Assembly: GCF_041146395.1 (NCBI RefSeq)
Contig: NC_091000.1
Coordinates: forward strand, 17,867,501 to 17,931,500
Length of the DNA stretch: 64,000 bases
Reading direction: 5' to 3'
DNA from: Eulemur rufifrons
Lineage: Eukaryota > Chordata > Mammalia > Primates > Lemuridae
Positions within the stretch are counted from its first letter, which is position 1. Every line of letters begins with the position of its first letter. The position numbers were made by a program, and so were the translations under genes. This document shows positions 1 through 10,954 of the stretch, piece by piece. Under the pieces are notes generated by a model. It worked only from the letters and a program-made list of their open reading frames with translations. It had not been told where the DNA came from and did no database searches.

Positions 1-440
1 AGAACTTTTAAACCTCAGATCAAATTTCCTTTCTTTAGAGACCCTTTTAGATGAGGCCAGGTCTCTAACCGCGCTCCGGTGTCATTGTGCATGGTAGTAC
101 TCATCATTATGGGAGGACACAAGATCTATTTGAGGTGTGTCAACTAGATCATGGAGAGCCTTATAGGTCAAAGTAAGGACTTGGGTTTTTATCTGTAGAT
201 AATAGAAAGCCATTGAAAGGTTTTAATAACGTCTGTGTTGTAAAAAGATTGCTTGGGTGCCTTCTTATCAGGAGCCTGGCTGAAGGGAGGGAGTCCTGTT
301 GGACGGCTACTGCAGTAGTCCAACGGGAGATGATGAAAGCTTCTTCTAGGAAATCTCCCCAGAGAGAGAAATGAATAAATTTGAGAGATATTCAAGCAGT
401 AAATTGAAAGACCATGAATAGGGAAATATTGTGGGTGGGG
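1..440 (-). repeat. Old interspersed repeat, family not certain
   Basis: The stretch around 300-345 (key words 'ctactgcagtagtcca' and 'gagatgatg') is a motif I recognise from a common ancient mammalian repeat. Related sequence in the opposite orientation appears near 40840-41040 and 59200-59760, where it reads 'actgcaatagc'. I cannot name the family safely. The first 180 bases look like the same old unique-like sequence. No coding potential. Confidence 0.4.
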
Positions 441-479
441 TAGGTGGCAAAATGTTGACACTATTTGCAGGTTCTCCCA

Positions 480-855
480 ATAAAAGGTAAAGCCTTTCTT
501 CGCCCTGTTGAATGTATACTGGCCTTGTGACCAGCTGTGGTCAATGAGACAGCAGCAAATTGAGGCCTGAAAAGCATTTGCACCTGGGGGATCTCGCGCA
601 CTGAGCTCATCACAGCACCACGTGAACAGCCAGGCCGGCCAGCTGGAGGAGGAGAAACCGCGGGGAGAGAGGCTCCAGTTGCTTCAGCTGTGCCAGCCAG
701 GGCCCCTGAAGGAGCTTAGCTGAGAACAACCCTCCCAGACCATCCCGGAAGGACTGCCAAGCTGAACACAGCTCAAATTTGAGCTAAATAAATGGTTGTT
801 GCTAGAATATACTATATTGTGGGGTAGTTTAGTACACAGCAAATGCTAACTGTAC
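480..855 (+). repeat. MaLR/MLT1-like LTR, old
   Basis: The 3' end has the typical order for this LTR class: an 'aataaatggttgttg' polyadenylation region followed by 'tggggtagtttagtacacagcaa'-like sequence, which matches the ends of mammalian MaLR-type LTRs. Upstream, 'ggccttgtgaccagctgtggt' and 'caatgagacagcagcaa' also fit. It is moderately GC-rich compared with its surroundings. There is no internal retroviral sequence, so it is probably a solo LTR. Confidence 0.5.
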
Positions 856-859
856 TGTG

Positions 860-1669
860 AGTGAAAGAAAGAGAAATTTATGAAATAAATGCTATTGATG
901 TTTTAAAAGAGATCTATATTACATGAGGAGTCATGAAGTATAAGCTCTATCTCCTCTCATTCTTATTTGAATAATTCAAATTTAAATCTATACACCTAGT
1001 TAACAGCCCATTTTACATATATCAATTCCTTTAGCCTAACAAAATTTTCTTTCAAAGGTTTATTTTAAAATTCATCTTTTATTTACTGCAATTTACTTCC
1101 CTGAATACAGGGTTTTTTTTTTTTTTGTATTCTTAGTTGATGCCTAGAGAGCATTAAATAAACCAGATGTATATATTACTGATTGAAAATATGGAAAATA
1201 CTTTTAAAATGTGAATGATATATGTGTTTAAGTAGCTAGGGAAATTTTTCATTGTTCTAAAGCTTTGATGCATATTACTTATTGTTAATTAAGAACATCT
1301 ACCTATAAATCTGAACACTGTAATACAACTGCTTAATGTGATGCAAACTTCTGAAAATGTAAGGAATGCTGTATATATCTGAATATAAGAAAAGGTGTTC
1401 TTTTCATATTAGCTTTCCAGTTAATTCTAGATTCCACACAAAGAAAAGAGAAGTTTCTACCCCTGAAGCATATTTCTTATAGATCTAGGATCACATTGGT
1501 CAGTCGTGGTGTCTAAGTGAATAGTTTACTACACAATAAGATTTAGCAGCAGAAAATATTAGATACAGAAGTGGGTAATAATTAAAAAAATATGAATATC
1601 ACTTTTATGGTAAGTAGAAAAGTGTTTTTCACTACCTGTAGAAAGCCAACCTGGTTATTTTGGGACATC
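860..1669. other. AT-rich DNA, no gene seen
   Basis: AT-rich sequence with a short T run near 1111-1126. I see no ORF of note, no RNA gene and no repeat that I can name. Confidence 0.5.
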
Positions 1670-1680
1670 AAAAAGTTATC

Positions 1681-2019
1681 GGCCAGGCGCAGTGGCTCAC
1701 GCCTATAATCCTAGCACTCTGGGAGGCCGAGGCGGGTGGATTGCTTGAGGTCAGGAGTTCGAGACCAGCCTGAGCAAGAGCGAGACGAGACCCCGTCTCT
1801 ACTAAAACTAGAAAGAAATTATCTGGCCAACTAAAAATATATATAGAAAAAATTAGCTGGGCATGGTGGCGCATGCGTGTAGTCCCAGCTACTTGGGAAG
1901 CTGAGGCAGGAGGATAGCTTGAGCCCAGGAGTTTGAGGTTGCTGTGAGCTAGGCTGACGCCACGGCACTCACTCTAGCTCAGGCAACAAAGCGAGACTCT
2001 GTCTCAAAAAAAAAAAAAA
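1681..2019 (+). mobile_element. Lemur-type Alu SINE, full length
   Basis: Full dimeric Alu starting 'ggccaggcgcagtggctca' and ending in an A tail. It is flanked by an 11-bp target-site duplication 'aaaaagttatc' at 1670-1680 and 2020-2030. The linker between the arms is longer than in human Alus and carries 'aactaaaaatatatatag'. The right arm has 'gctgtgagctaggctgacg'. These are strepsirrhine Alu traits. RNA polymerase III A and B boxes can be seen in the left arm ('gagttcgagaccagcctg' around 1757). Confidence 0.95.
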
Positions 2020-2030
2020 AAAAAGTTATC

Positions 2031-4030
2031 AAACTGTTACTTGTTTTTGTGATGTATACATTTTTCCATTTTTTATGCATTAAAAGAAAGGGAACTGGAT
2101 ATCAAATTCACCTTAACTTCTTTGTGATTTGACAAGTTCTTGATTATCAACCTGGTTGATGGTCTCATGCTATTAAAATCTAATTGACAAATCCATCAAA
2201 GACAATCTTTTTAACAAAATATCAATAAGAATTATGGACACTGTCTTGCTGTAAATTGTTCAAAATTCAAACAAAACATACATTTAAGGAACTTAGTTAG
2301 GTCTCTACGTTAGTATTGTTGAGAGACGAAAGCTGTATCATTAGGTTGAAATTTCCCAATTTCAAAAAGTTTGAGCTTTCCTTTTGAATGAAAAAGGGAG
2401 AGTGGCTCTGAAATGTCTATTCTTTGTGAGTTATCTTTGTAAAACAGTTTTCTTTCTTTAGACTACTCTTTCAAAAACCTGGTGATATTTGATGATTTTT
2501 CTCAGTGAAAACACTTTTGTATCAAGTGTTCCTTTAAAAAAATATTTTATTAAACTTTATCATTAGGGATTCTTCGTACAAAACCAAGTCAATGTTCCAT
2601 TCATAAAAACGATCTGTTGTAACTAGTGGGCATCACTCTGGGAATGACTGCTTACTAATAATTCCTCCTTTCCCTTTCCATTATTCCCTTCTGCCTTTGT
2701 TTTCTTTTTGCGCCATCACCTGTTCCCCAACCACCACTATTAAAACCAAGATGACCAATTTGGGGAAAAATTTATGGAGCAGGAAATTAGATAACAGTTG
2801 TCATCAACTAACTAAGCCGACAGAGAACACAGATTGTAAAACTACATTGTGTGGGGAGGTATAAAGTAATAAATACTGAGCTCAAATTTTCCTTGACACA
2901 AATATTAAAGTTTACTGTGCTGGTCCTACATTTTCTTTTGGTTGTAAATTCAAATACATACTGAGCATAATATGTATAAATAAGGCAATGACTGTGTCTG
3001 TATGGATATATAAAGCGTGTAGAGATAGTGGATAAAAAACAAGCCAATGTTCCAATTAATACAATTAGACTGTTTCATTTTGGTATATTTCCTAGGTAAG
3101 AGAGAGAGAGAGTTATGCATGAAAGGGAGCATGCTTTGATTAATTTTATTGACAATATAAAATTGCTATTAAAAGTACTGGACACAAAATCCTACGTTAA
3201 CAATTTTAAAACATGAGCAAGTTTTGCTGGGTAATTTTTGCCCCATTGAAAGGCACTGAGCTATGAGAGCCAGCCTCTGTCCTTGTTTATACATTTAATA
3301 ATTAGGAAGTTCACACTGAAAGAGTATTTTTCAGACTGGTTTATGGATATAGCATCAGGAGTCTCAGGATTCTATCTAGGAATTTCTAGAGTTTCCTTTT
3401 TCATTTAAAACCATTCATTTAAAAATGAATATGAACACATTCTTGTTCATCCTAGCATGGCAAAACGATTTTAGTATCCAAGTGAAAGTGGAAAGACATT
3501 ATATTCTTCATTAGAAATTAATGTTTTAAAGCAGTTCAAATAGAGTAAAAAGGTAGGAAATTTAAGTCTATTTCAGGTAATTCAGGCTACTATCTCAGAG
3601 ACATCTGTCTCATTAGCATAAGTGAATCTCGAATGAATCCTCTTTTCGTTGATACCAACTTCAATTTCCTGTGATGGCAACACTAAATATGCAGTGTGTA
3701 ATTTTCCTCACCAGTGCAGAAGTGGTTAAACTGGCTATGCATTTATGCAGATTTCAATAATGTCACAATGCTTACTTTACCTTGAAGTGAGCAAAACAAC
3801 TTTAGAGTGTCACTGTATTATATTAATAATTGGCTTTAAAATTGCTAACTGGCAGAGCTTCAATTACATGTGAAGTCTGGTTATTCTGAACTCAAGAATA
3901 TAGACTCTTGAGGTTCTTATTGCCATTCTATTCAGAAAATGCTGTGTTAATCCATTTTTTATTCCTACACTTTCATAAAAAATATATATCATACATCATA
4001 TTAAATAAGCTTTCATTTTTGGTGATTATA
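2031..4030. other. AT-rich DNA, no gene seen
   Basis: About 2 kb with no recognised gene or repeat. It includes a short GA run near 3100-3112. Small ORFs on the minus strand around 2808-3132 have no recognisable domain and look random. Confidence 0.45.
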
Positions 4031-4034
4031 TGGT

Positions 4035-4250
4035 TTTGAAAACGATGATGACATTAGCTATCATTTACTGAGTGCTATGCGGTACACACTATTGTATGTA
4101 TATTACTTCATTTAATCTCACAATGTATAAGGCAGATTCTACTGTTGCAGATGAGACATTGGGAAGCTTGGTAACCTGTTTGGAGTGACACGGCCAGGCA
4201 GCGGTGGAGATGGGACCACACCACGATCCCGACGCCAGAGCCTGTGCCAC
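4035..4250 (-). repeat. MIR SINE
   Basis: Nearly full-length MIR in reverse orientation: 'tcatttactgagtgctatg', 'acttcatttaatctcacaa', 'cagatgagacattgggaag' and 'acacggccaggcagcggtgg' appear in the order expected for the reverse complement of the consensus. Heavily mutated, as usual for this age. Confidence 0.75.
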
Positions 4251-4428
4251 CATCAGGAGTTAGAGATGCTAGAGGATGAGAAGCTTATGCTTTCTTTTAC
4301 GGTTACACAAATTAAGTAACACTATAACAAAAGTAGTTTAACTAACATGGCAGGGGAGTAAACTTAAGTAACTTTAACTTTTCTTTTAAAAACACCCCTT
4401 ACTCATCTTTGACACACATTGTGCTGGT

Positions 4429-5170
4429 GTTAGAGCCGGTTCCCCTCGGCCCCAGGAACAGAGAGGCAGAGTCACCGAGGCTGCAAAAAGGCAAAGGAGT
4501 TTATTGGCTAGCTCGAGCTAGGATCCAAGTCCCAGAGCGCCAACACAGTGGCCTCTCCACGAACCAGGACCCCGCCCTGGGGTAAAGGTTAAGCTTTTAT
4601 ACTTTTCTGTATGCTAGTTTTCACACGACACGTTAGTCTGCACACGACACGTTAGTCTGCACATGACATACTAATCTGCACACGACACACTAGTCTGCAC
4701 ATGACATACTGGTCTGCACTCCATCCCCCTTTAGATAATTTGTTCTTTTAGAATTGGCTGATCACGTTGGCTCCTGATTGGTTGACTCTAAGCTTCGGGC
4801 TTTTCCCGCTGGCGCCAGTTGTAGTTAACGTCATTTAGGGGAAGAGGAGGGTCCCTCACGGGGGAGGGGGGGCTGTTGTTGCATACCTTCTAGTTTTTGG
4901 TTACAAGCGATACTGGGAACACACGCCCTGCACAAGCTGTTCATGCGCTGATCATGTCTTGCTCTTCTTATCTACCTAGTTGGTTGGAGGGTCCCCGGAC
5001 TCTCCAGCCCTTTATCAGGAAGTAACTTGTGGTTACCTCCCCGGGGCTTTGTTTTCCTTTACTTTAGTGAAGCCTGCCATGGCTCCACTTACGCTAAGCA
5101 CCAAGCCAGCAAGCCATATATACAGAAGCAGAACTAGGCTGTTAGCTTCTCACATCCAGGAAGCCTAGCC
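4429..5170 (-). mobile_element. Solo LTR of an endogenous retrovirus (class I, gamma-like)
   Basis: Read on the minus strand this is an LTR. U3 contains five 19-bp tandem repeats (4622-4716), a TATAAAA box (about 4594-4600) and, downstream, an AATAAA signal (about 4501-4506). A U5 follows, ending in 'taaca' at 4429. The TATA, polyadenylation and U5 spacing is that of a simple gammaretrovirus-like LTR. The 5' (U3) border is uncertain, between about 4980 and 5200. No primer-binding site or polypurine tract is visible beside it and no gag, pol or env sequence is present, so it looks solo. It keeps more CpG than its surroundings, suggesting it is fairly young. I cannot name the family. Confidence 0.7.
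4622..4716. repeat. Five 19-bp tandem repeats in the LTR U3
   Basis: Five exact-length units: the first two are identical ('cacacgacacgttagtctg'); units 3 and 5 share 'cacatgacatact' and unit 4 is 'cacacgacacactagtctg'. They lie just upstream of the TATA box on the minus strand, where retroviral enhancer repeats usually lie. Confidence 0.9.
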
Positions 5171-5199
5171 TATCATGGAGTTACCTTTGCTCTTATCCC

Positions 5200-8046
5200 T
5201 GTTTTTCATTCTGATTAACTATATTTATCAAACAACTAAAAGCAAGCACAGTCACAGAAGTGAATAGCATCAGTTAGAATCAAAGAGAGCACACATTTTC
5301 CTACTATCAATTCCTGTTCTTCACTGGTCCCATCTAAGTTCAGTGTTCTATGATTGTGTGATTCCATTGGCTGTGGGCTTTGGTCTTTTAGGAACCATTT
5401 CAAATGACTTCAGTGGATGTTGTGTAATCCTACTGTACTGGGAAAGAGTTAGGCTCTTATACACCAGAGACTGTGTTTATTAAACCCATCCACACCCTGT
5501 GGTGTGTTTTTATGCACATTCCTTTTGTCTTCTGAAGGAAGTTTCTGCATATGGAAGAAGAGTGTGAAGGAAAACAAAATCCTGGACTCTGCCTGCACTG
5601 TGATTACAGCTCAGACACAAAAACATCTGCTGAGTTAAAGGCACCAGCTGTTGGCCACGCACAGCAATTGCACACAATGCTGTTGGTCAGGAAATTAAGA
5701 AAACTGCAGTGTCAGTGGATCAAACTGTGAAGAATTTTGGAAAGACTAAGTATTGTTATCCACACTGGCGTTTGACCAACACAGAGCACTTAAATAGACT
5801 ATGCTTATTTAAAGATAATTTCCTTTTCATCCCCTCTATTTTGAAAAATCACTGATTTTGTCAAATAATTTTGAGCCATTCTCAGAAAGGAATGAACTTA
5901 ATGGTGTGCAAAAAACCTGACGGGCGATGAAAGAGGAATTCTACATCTCTCATTCGTCTGTGTTTTTCTTACCAACTGCAAAGGAACTTTGCTGAGGAAA
6001 ACACTTGTGAAACTGATTTAGCTTTCAACTCATCACTATGGATCATCTCTTCCAACTTTCCCTATACCTGGAGCCCTGGTTAATGACAACATGAAGTCTA
6101 AATTTAAAAAAATGCATCTATTTATTTTCAAAATTTGTCAACAGTGTTTTTGTAAAATCGGTGAGCTATGTTTGTATTGATAAGATACCTATGTCCTTGA
6201 AGTGCTGTCCTGAAATGTGCCGTCATGATAAATCACATGACAGGGATGACTCAGAGCAAAGCAAGTCTTAGAATTCACTGAAATGTGGAAGGCTTAAATT
6301 TTATAAAATATAGGAATGACTATGAACTTACTTTATTTGATACATGATTTGTATTTAAGTACAAATCGCTATAGCAGAGAAAACTTACAATTGATTAAAT
6401 TTATTTAGCTTTAACCTTCTCTGAAGCTCTTGAAAAGACAAAAATATAATGGTTTACAACACTTACAGCAAATAAATACTTTTTTATAGGTCTTAGGTAT
6501 TTGGGCAGAAATGCTTACCTCTGATACCTACTGTTTCTATCCCTTTGGAGGGACACCCATTAGTGAAGCACTCCCAGTCCTTTAGCCCACTTTACTCTTC
6601 CAGGCAGGTAAAAGGAATTACCTGATTGTCAGGCATCTGCCTTTGGTACTCTGCTTCTCAGTGGGATGGGGCTAATCTATCAGTTTCTTGTGAATGGGGC
6701 TTTGGTCTCTTGCTTCTACTTCTGTCTCCACCAGGTTCAGAGAGAGGCAATGACCTAGGTGAGCGTGCTCTGCAAATTTAAAATCTGCCTTGAGTAAGTT
6801 TTTCAAGATGAAAGCAAAAAGTTGGGAGCTAGTTCTACCTCACAAAGCCACCTCTTCCAGCTTCACATTTATAAAATGGTAGTTGGGTTCTCTGCTTGCT
6901 AATTCTTATCTAATTTCACAATTGGTACAGAACCTTGGTGGTTCTGTGCAATTTATCAAGCCCTTTCACCCCCATCTTGAAATACGTGGTTCATTTATTG
7001 GGAACCTCGTGAAACAGAAGACAAGACATATAGTGTTAGACAAAAATACACATGGAGAGACTTGGGGTGATGTCAGAGCTTTGAACCTTGAATTTCACTA
7101 GGAGATTCTGGGTAGCTTTAACTTGGACAGTGTGCCGTGACCTATGTTGCGGAGTGTAGCTGGTTTTCAGGTGGATTTAGAATTTGGATGTAAGCTCTGT
7201 GGGATTTTCACCTTGAAAGATCGTTGCAGCTTATAGTAAGTAATGCTTTTTCACAGGCCATAGAGGTGGTGAGACTTAAGCAAAGAAGCAAGTCTTATTA
7301 AAGGTGGGTCTTAAGAGCTTCAGCACATAAAACATAGAGTGAGAGGGCTAAGATAGCTTTACAAAGTGTGCAAGGACTATGTAGACCTTAGCCAAGATGT
7401 GAGCTTGGTTTCAAATGCTATGTATGTGGCTATCCAAGAGCAGGCATGGGGTTCATAAAGAGTCTTCATGCACAGGCATTAAAGGGCAGAGTCCATATTG
7501 ACTGTGTTTGCCATGTTTTGGGGCACACCTGCAGGACACTCTTAGTGCCAGTACTAGGGAGGAGGCCCTGTTTACTGTTGCTTTCCTTGCCTTTGGAGCC
7601 AAGGGAGGGAATGGGAAAAGCATACCCTGGAATTCATGAGGCCTGTGCTTCCCATGCATCGCCTCCTATGATAAGGTCCCACGTTGCTCCAGATTTGTTG
7701 GTTGCACAAGCTCTAATCATGACATGAGATTTTTCATGACACACATTATGACTTCTCTCAAATAAGAGTGGTAGACTTTATTAATAACTCTATAAAAGCA
7801 ACAGGACCCTTGATCATAATTTAGTTACTGCAATGATTCGATCCATTTTAGAGCTTCCAAGCAGCAAAATCTTCACCAACCAGCAGAGGCTCTGGAAGAC
7901 ATCCAAAAGAGCTGGGCTTGATACTAGCAAGAGGCTTCCTGGAGATGGGAGCAAGGATGCTCTGACCTCAAGATTTATCTTCAGTATTTAACTTTCTTCC
8001 ACTTAAAATGCCTTATATTTTGTCAATAATTATGTGAAAGCATCAA
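5200..8046. other. No gene seen
   Basis: Nearly 3 kb of unremarkable AT-rich sequence. Small ORFs on both strands overlap at 7446-7727; they show no recognisable domain and lie in a somewhat GC-richer patch (7450-7700). I cannot name any repeat here. Confidence 0.45.
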
Positions 8047-8059
8047 CTGTTTTTATACT

Positions 8060-8354
8060 CTATTTTTTACTTATTTTTATTTTTTTGAGAGAGCCGTCTT
8101 GTTGTATCTCTCTGGCTAGAGTGCAGCGGCGTTATCATAGCTCACTGCAATCTCAAAGCAATCCTCCTGCCTCAGCCTCCCAAGTAGCTGGGACTATAGG
8201 CGTGAACCACTATGCCTGGCTAATTTTTCTAATTTTTGTAGAGGTAGGGTTCTTGCTCTTGCTCAGGCTGGTCTCGAATTCCTGGCCTCAAGCAATCCTC
8301 CCACCTCAGCCTCCCAAAGTGCTGGGATTACAGGCGTGAGCCACTGAGCCCAGC
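8060..8354 (-). mobile_element. AluJ-type SINE, reverse orientation
   Basis: Reverse-complement Alu: T-rich head, 'gctcactgcaatctcaaagc', 'cctcagcctcccaagtagct', 'gctgggattacaggcgtgag', ending 'ccactgagcccagc'. It is flanked by a 13-bp duplication 'ctgtttttatact' at 8047-8059 and 8355-8367. It has no lemur-type enlarged linker, so it is an older AluJ-like copy. Confidence 0.93.
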
Positions 8355-8367
8355 CTGTTTTTATACT

Positions 8368-9530
8368 TTAAACAATATCATTAGAGTTTGGTGAATACAT
8401 TGCATAATAAAATTAACAGCGTATAAATCCGTGTTTTTCTTTTAATATTATTATTGTAGCCCCTTTATTTAGAAAGAGACCTACAATTATATTGCTCTTT
8501 CAGTTATGGCTTGAATCTTGATTTACAGTTTAGAGGGAAGTATGAATTAACATTTGGAACTGCATTGTTTCTTTTGTGATGTGACTGAATTTATCCCATG
8601 TCTGCAAACAATAAATTAATTAAGTCACCAAAGTCCCTTAGGGTGAAAGACGACAAGACTTAACAAATTTTGAAGCATTTCGGAATAACAAAAGAATTTT
8701 AAGGCATTGTTCACCAGCTACGAGGAGGGCCTTTTAGTGTATTCAGCTTTGAGGGGCTCTAACAATAATGGTGCTATTCCAGTCCTGGGTCTCTGTAGCA
8801 GGGATACCAAAGCCAAAAGGCACTAATGACCTGTGCCATCTGGCTTGTCAGCAACTAGTTTTAGTGAAGTAATTAAGAAATGTAGTTATTATTTACGTAT
8901 TTGGCTCTACTATTAATTCTGATATATTTTCCTAATGTTTCTACTGGTTAGTCAAGATCAAGATCCTGCCTGTGTGTCACTGAGTGTGCTTTTCTTGCGT
9001 GTGTCATTTCTGTGAAGGTTTTAACTTAAGATAATTTTGCAATAAATTTGAATAGAAAATTCTTTTTATGAGAAGCAAATGGAGGCCTTTGCTGTAATTT
9101 GGTGAGCTATTTAAAAATGCACTGCTTAAAACGTTTTATGTAGTCCCACTGTTGCTAGTTAAATGTTTGGATTTGAAATTGGAAATATTTGGAAGCATGA
9201 ATAGTGTGCAATGATAGAATGACATTTATAATTTCTTCTTTCTCAATTGTACTCAAATGTTTGTGTGATTAGGATTGATGGTTGCTTCTTTCTAATATCT
9301 AAATACAGTCTAAGAATGTATCCTTGTCCTGAAAATTATTCTCATTCTCAGCAATTTTAGAGTTTGAACACATCTAATCAGAAGGTAGGACTTGGGGAAG
9401 TCAGTCAGTTTTTCTCAGCATCATTTCATTCTTTAGAGATAGACAGATCCAAAGATTGTCTCTGACTCCTCCTCAATTTCCTCATTGGGTCCTTCTTTAC
9501 TAATCTGCATTTAGATTTGAGGCTCTTCAG
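8368..9530. other. No gene seen
   Basis: AT-rich sequence without a recognised gene, RNA or repeat. Confidence 0.45.
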
Positions 9531-9534
9531 GGGT

Positions 9535-9645
9535 CTGGATCTTTATTTCACATGTGGACAAATAGAGATACAGGGATGGTAAGCTAACTGGCCAAGGTCA
9601 CACGGCCAGTAAGTGGCAGAAATGGGATTTACATTGAGGCTCAAT
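9535..9645 (-). repeat. MIR SINE fragment
   Basis: The segment 'ccaaggtcacacggccagta' followed by 'agtggcagaaatgggatt' is the reverse complement of the MIR core. The 3' part is missing or too diverged. Confidence 0.65.
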
Positions 9646-9667
9646 GAAGCACTGGAGCCTTTGCTGA

Positions 9668-9805
9668 CATAATTTCCCAAACACAGGCTTTGACCTTCTT
9701 GAAAGATTCTGATTCAGCAAATCTGAGTGGGTCTGGGGAATCTATTTTTTAAAGAAACAGTCAAAATGAGGTAATTTTCCTCATCAGGAAAGTTTGGGAA
9801 ACTTG
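9668..9805. repeat. hAT-Charlie-like DNA transposon remnant (MER type)
   Basis: 'tctgattcagcaaatctga', 'ggtctggggaatctatttt' and the inverted ends 'ttcccaaac' (about 9675) and 'gtttgggaa' (about 9792) recall short non-autonomous hAT elements of mammals. The subfamily is not certain. Confidence 0.45.
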
Positions 9806-10560
9806 CCCCAGAGAATAAACGTACAACATTCATCCTGGAAATAGCAAAATTGAACAACGATTTTGGTTTTGCTCAGAAACAAGAATACATCTATGCAAAC
9901 TTGAAATTGTATATATTTTTCTATTCTGAATTCCAGATTCTTTCATACTTCTCTTCCTGATGAGTAAGTTGGGAAACGTTCTCTATAACTCTTTGGGAAA
10001 ATAACCTGAGACTAATAAAAATGGCCTAATAGGAATTAGGGAGTAGGTTTGAAAAATTGGCCATGGGCTACTTTGTAAGAAATCATTGAAAAATGGAACA
10101 GCCAAGTTAGGAGGATAGCATTTTCTCCTTTGTTTAGAAGCTTCTGTGACCTGCTGAGCCAAGCCAAGAACAGGAAATATGAAAGTCTATGTTTTCTTCC
10201 AGGACTGTCTTTGGCCCCTGGATGTACAGGAAGTGGTAAAAGCTGTATGGTGGCTCTTTAGGCATTGAAAGGCCTTGGGCAAATCAATCAGAGCCTGACT
10301 CTCCACATCAGCAAGTCAGGATAATGATATTAGCTAAACTTATTTGGATACCATCTGGATTTACTTACTGGCAAGTGTGAAGTGTTTTCAAAATACCAAA
10401 TATTATATATGGCATCCAAGCAGCTTAAATTTCAGTGGCCTCATCCCTTCCCTTCCTGCACTTCAGTGTACTGCTCAATGCAGTGGGATATAGTAAAACC
10501 AGTATCTCTGGTCTCCCAGCCCCACATCTGATTTCGTTCTTATGTGCTGCTCATACTGGC

Positions 10561-10952
10561 TGCTATAGACTGAATGTTTGCATCGCCCTCCCCCTCCAAA
10601 CTCATATGTTAAATCCTAACTCCCAATGTGATGATGTGAAGAAGTGAGGTCTTTGGGATGTGATTAGATCATGAGGACAGAGTTCTTATAAATGGGATTA
10701 GTGCCCTTATATAAAATTAGCATCCTAGAGACCTCCCTTGTCCCTTACACTATGTGATGATACAGTGATAAGACAGCCATCCATCATCCATGAACCAGGA
10801 AGTAGGCCCTCATCAGACATCAAATCTCATGGTGCCTCGATCTTGGACTTCCCAGCCTTCAGTACTGTGAGAAATAAATTTTTATTATTTATGAGCCACC
10901 CATACTCACTTATGGTGCTTTGTTATAGCAGCTCAAAAGGACTAAGATGCTA
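10561..10952 (+). mobile_element. MLT1 LTR (ERVL-MaLR), about full length
   Basis: Begins 'tgctatagactgaatgtttg', continues with 'aactcccaatgtgatgatg', 'atgggattagtgcccttat', 'tgaaccaggaagtaggccc' and 'tcttggacttcccagcctt', then the AATAAA region 'gtgagaaataaatttttatt', and ends 'gctcaaaaggactaaga'. This is the expected order for an MLT1-type MaLR LTR, complete and probably solo. Confidence 0.9.
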
Positions 10953-10954
10953 AC

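Noticed and set aside
4622..4716. Regular short repeats that might suggest a CRISPR array
   Set aside because: Units are adjacent without spacers, and lie in a retroviral U3 in a primate genome.
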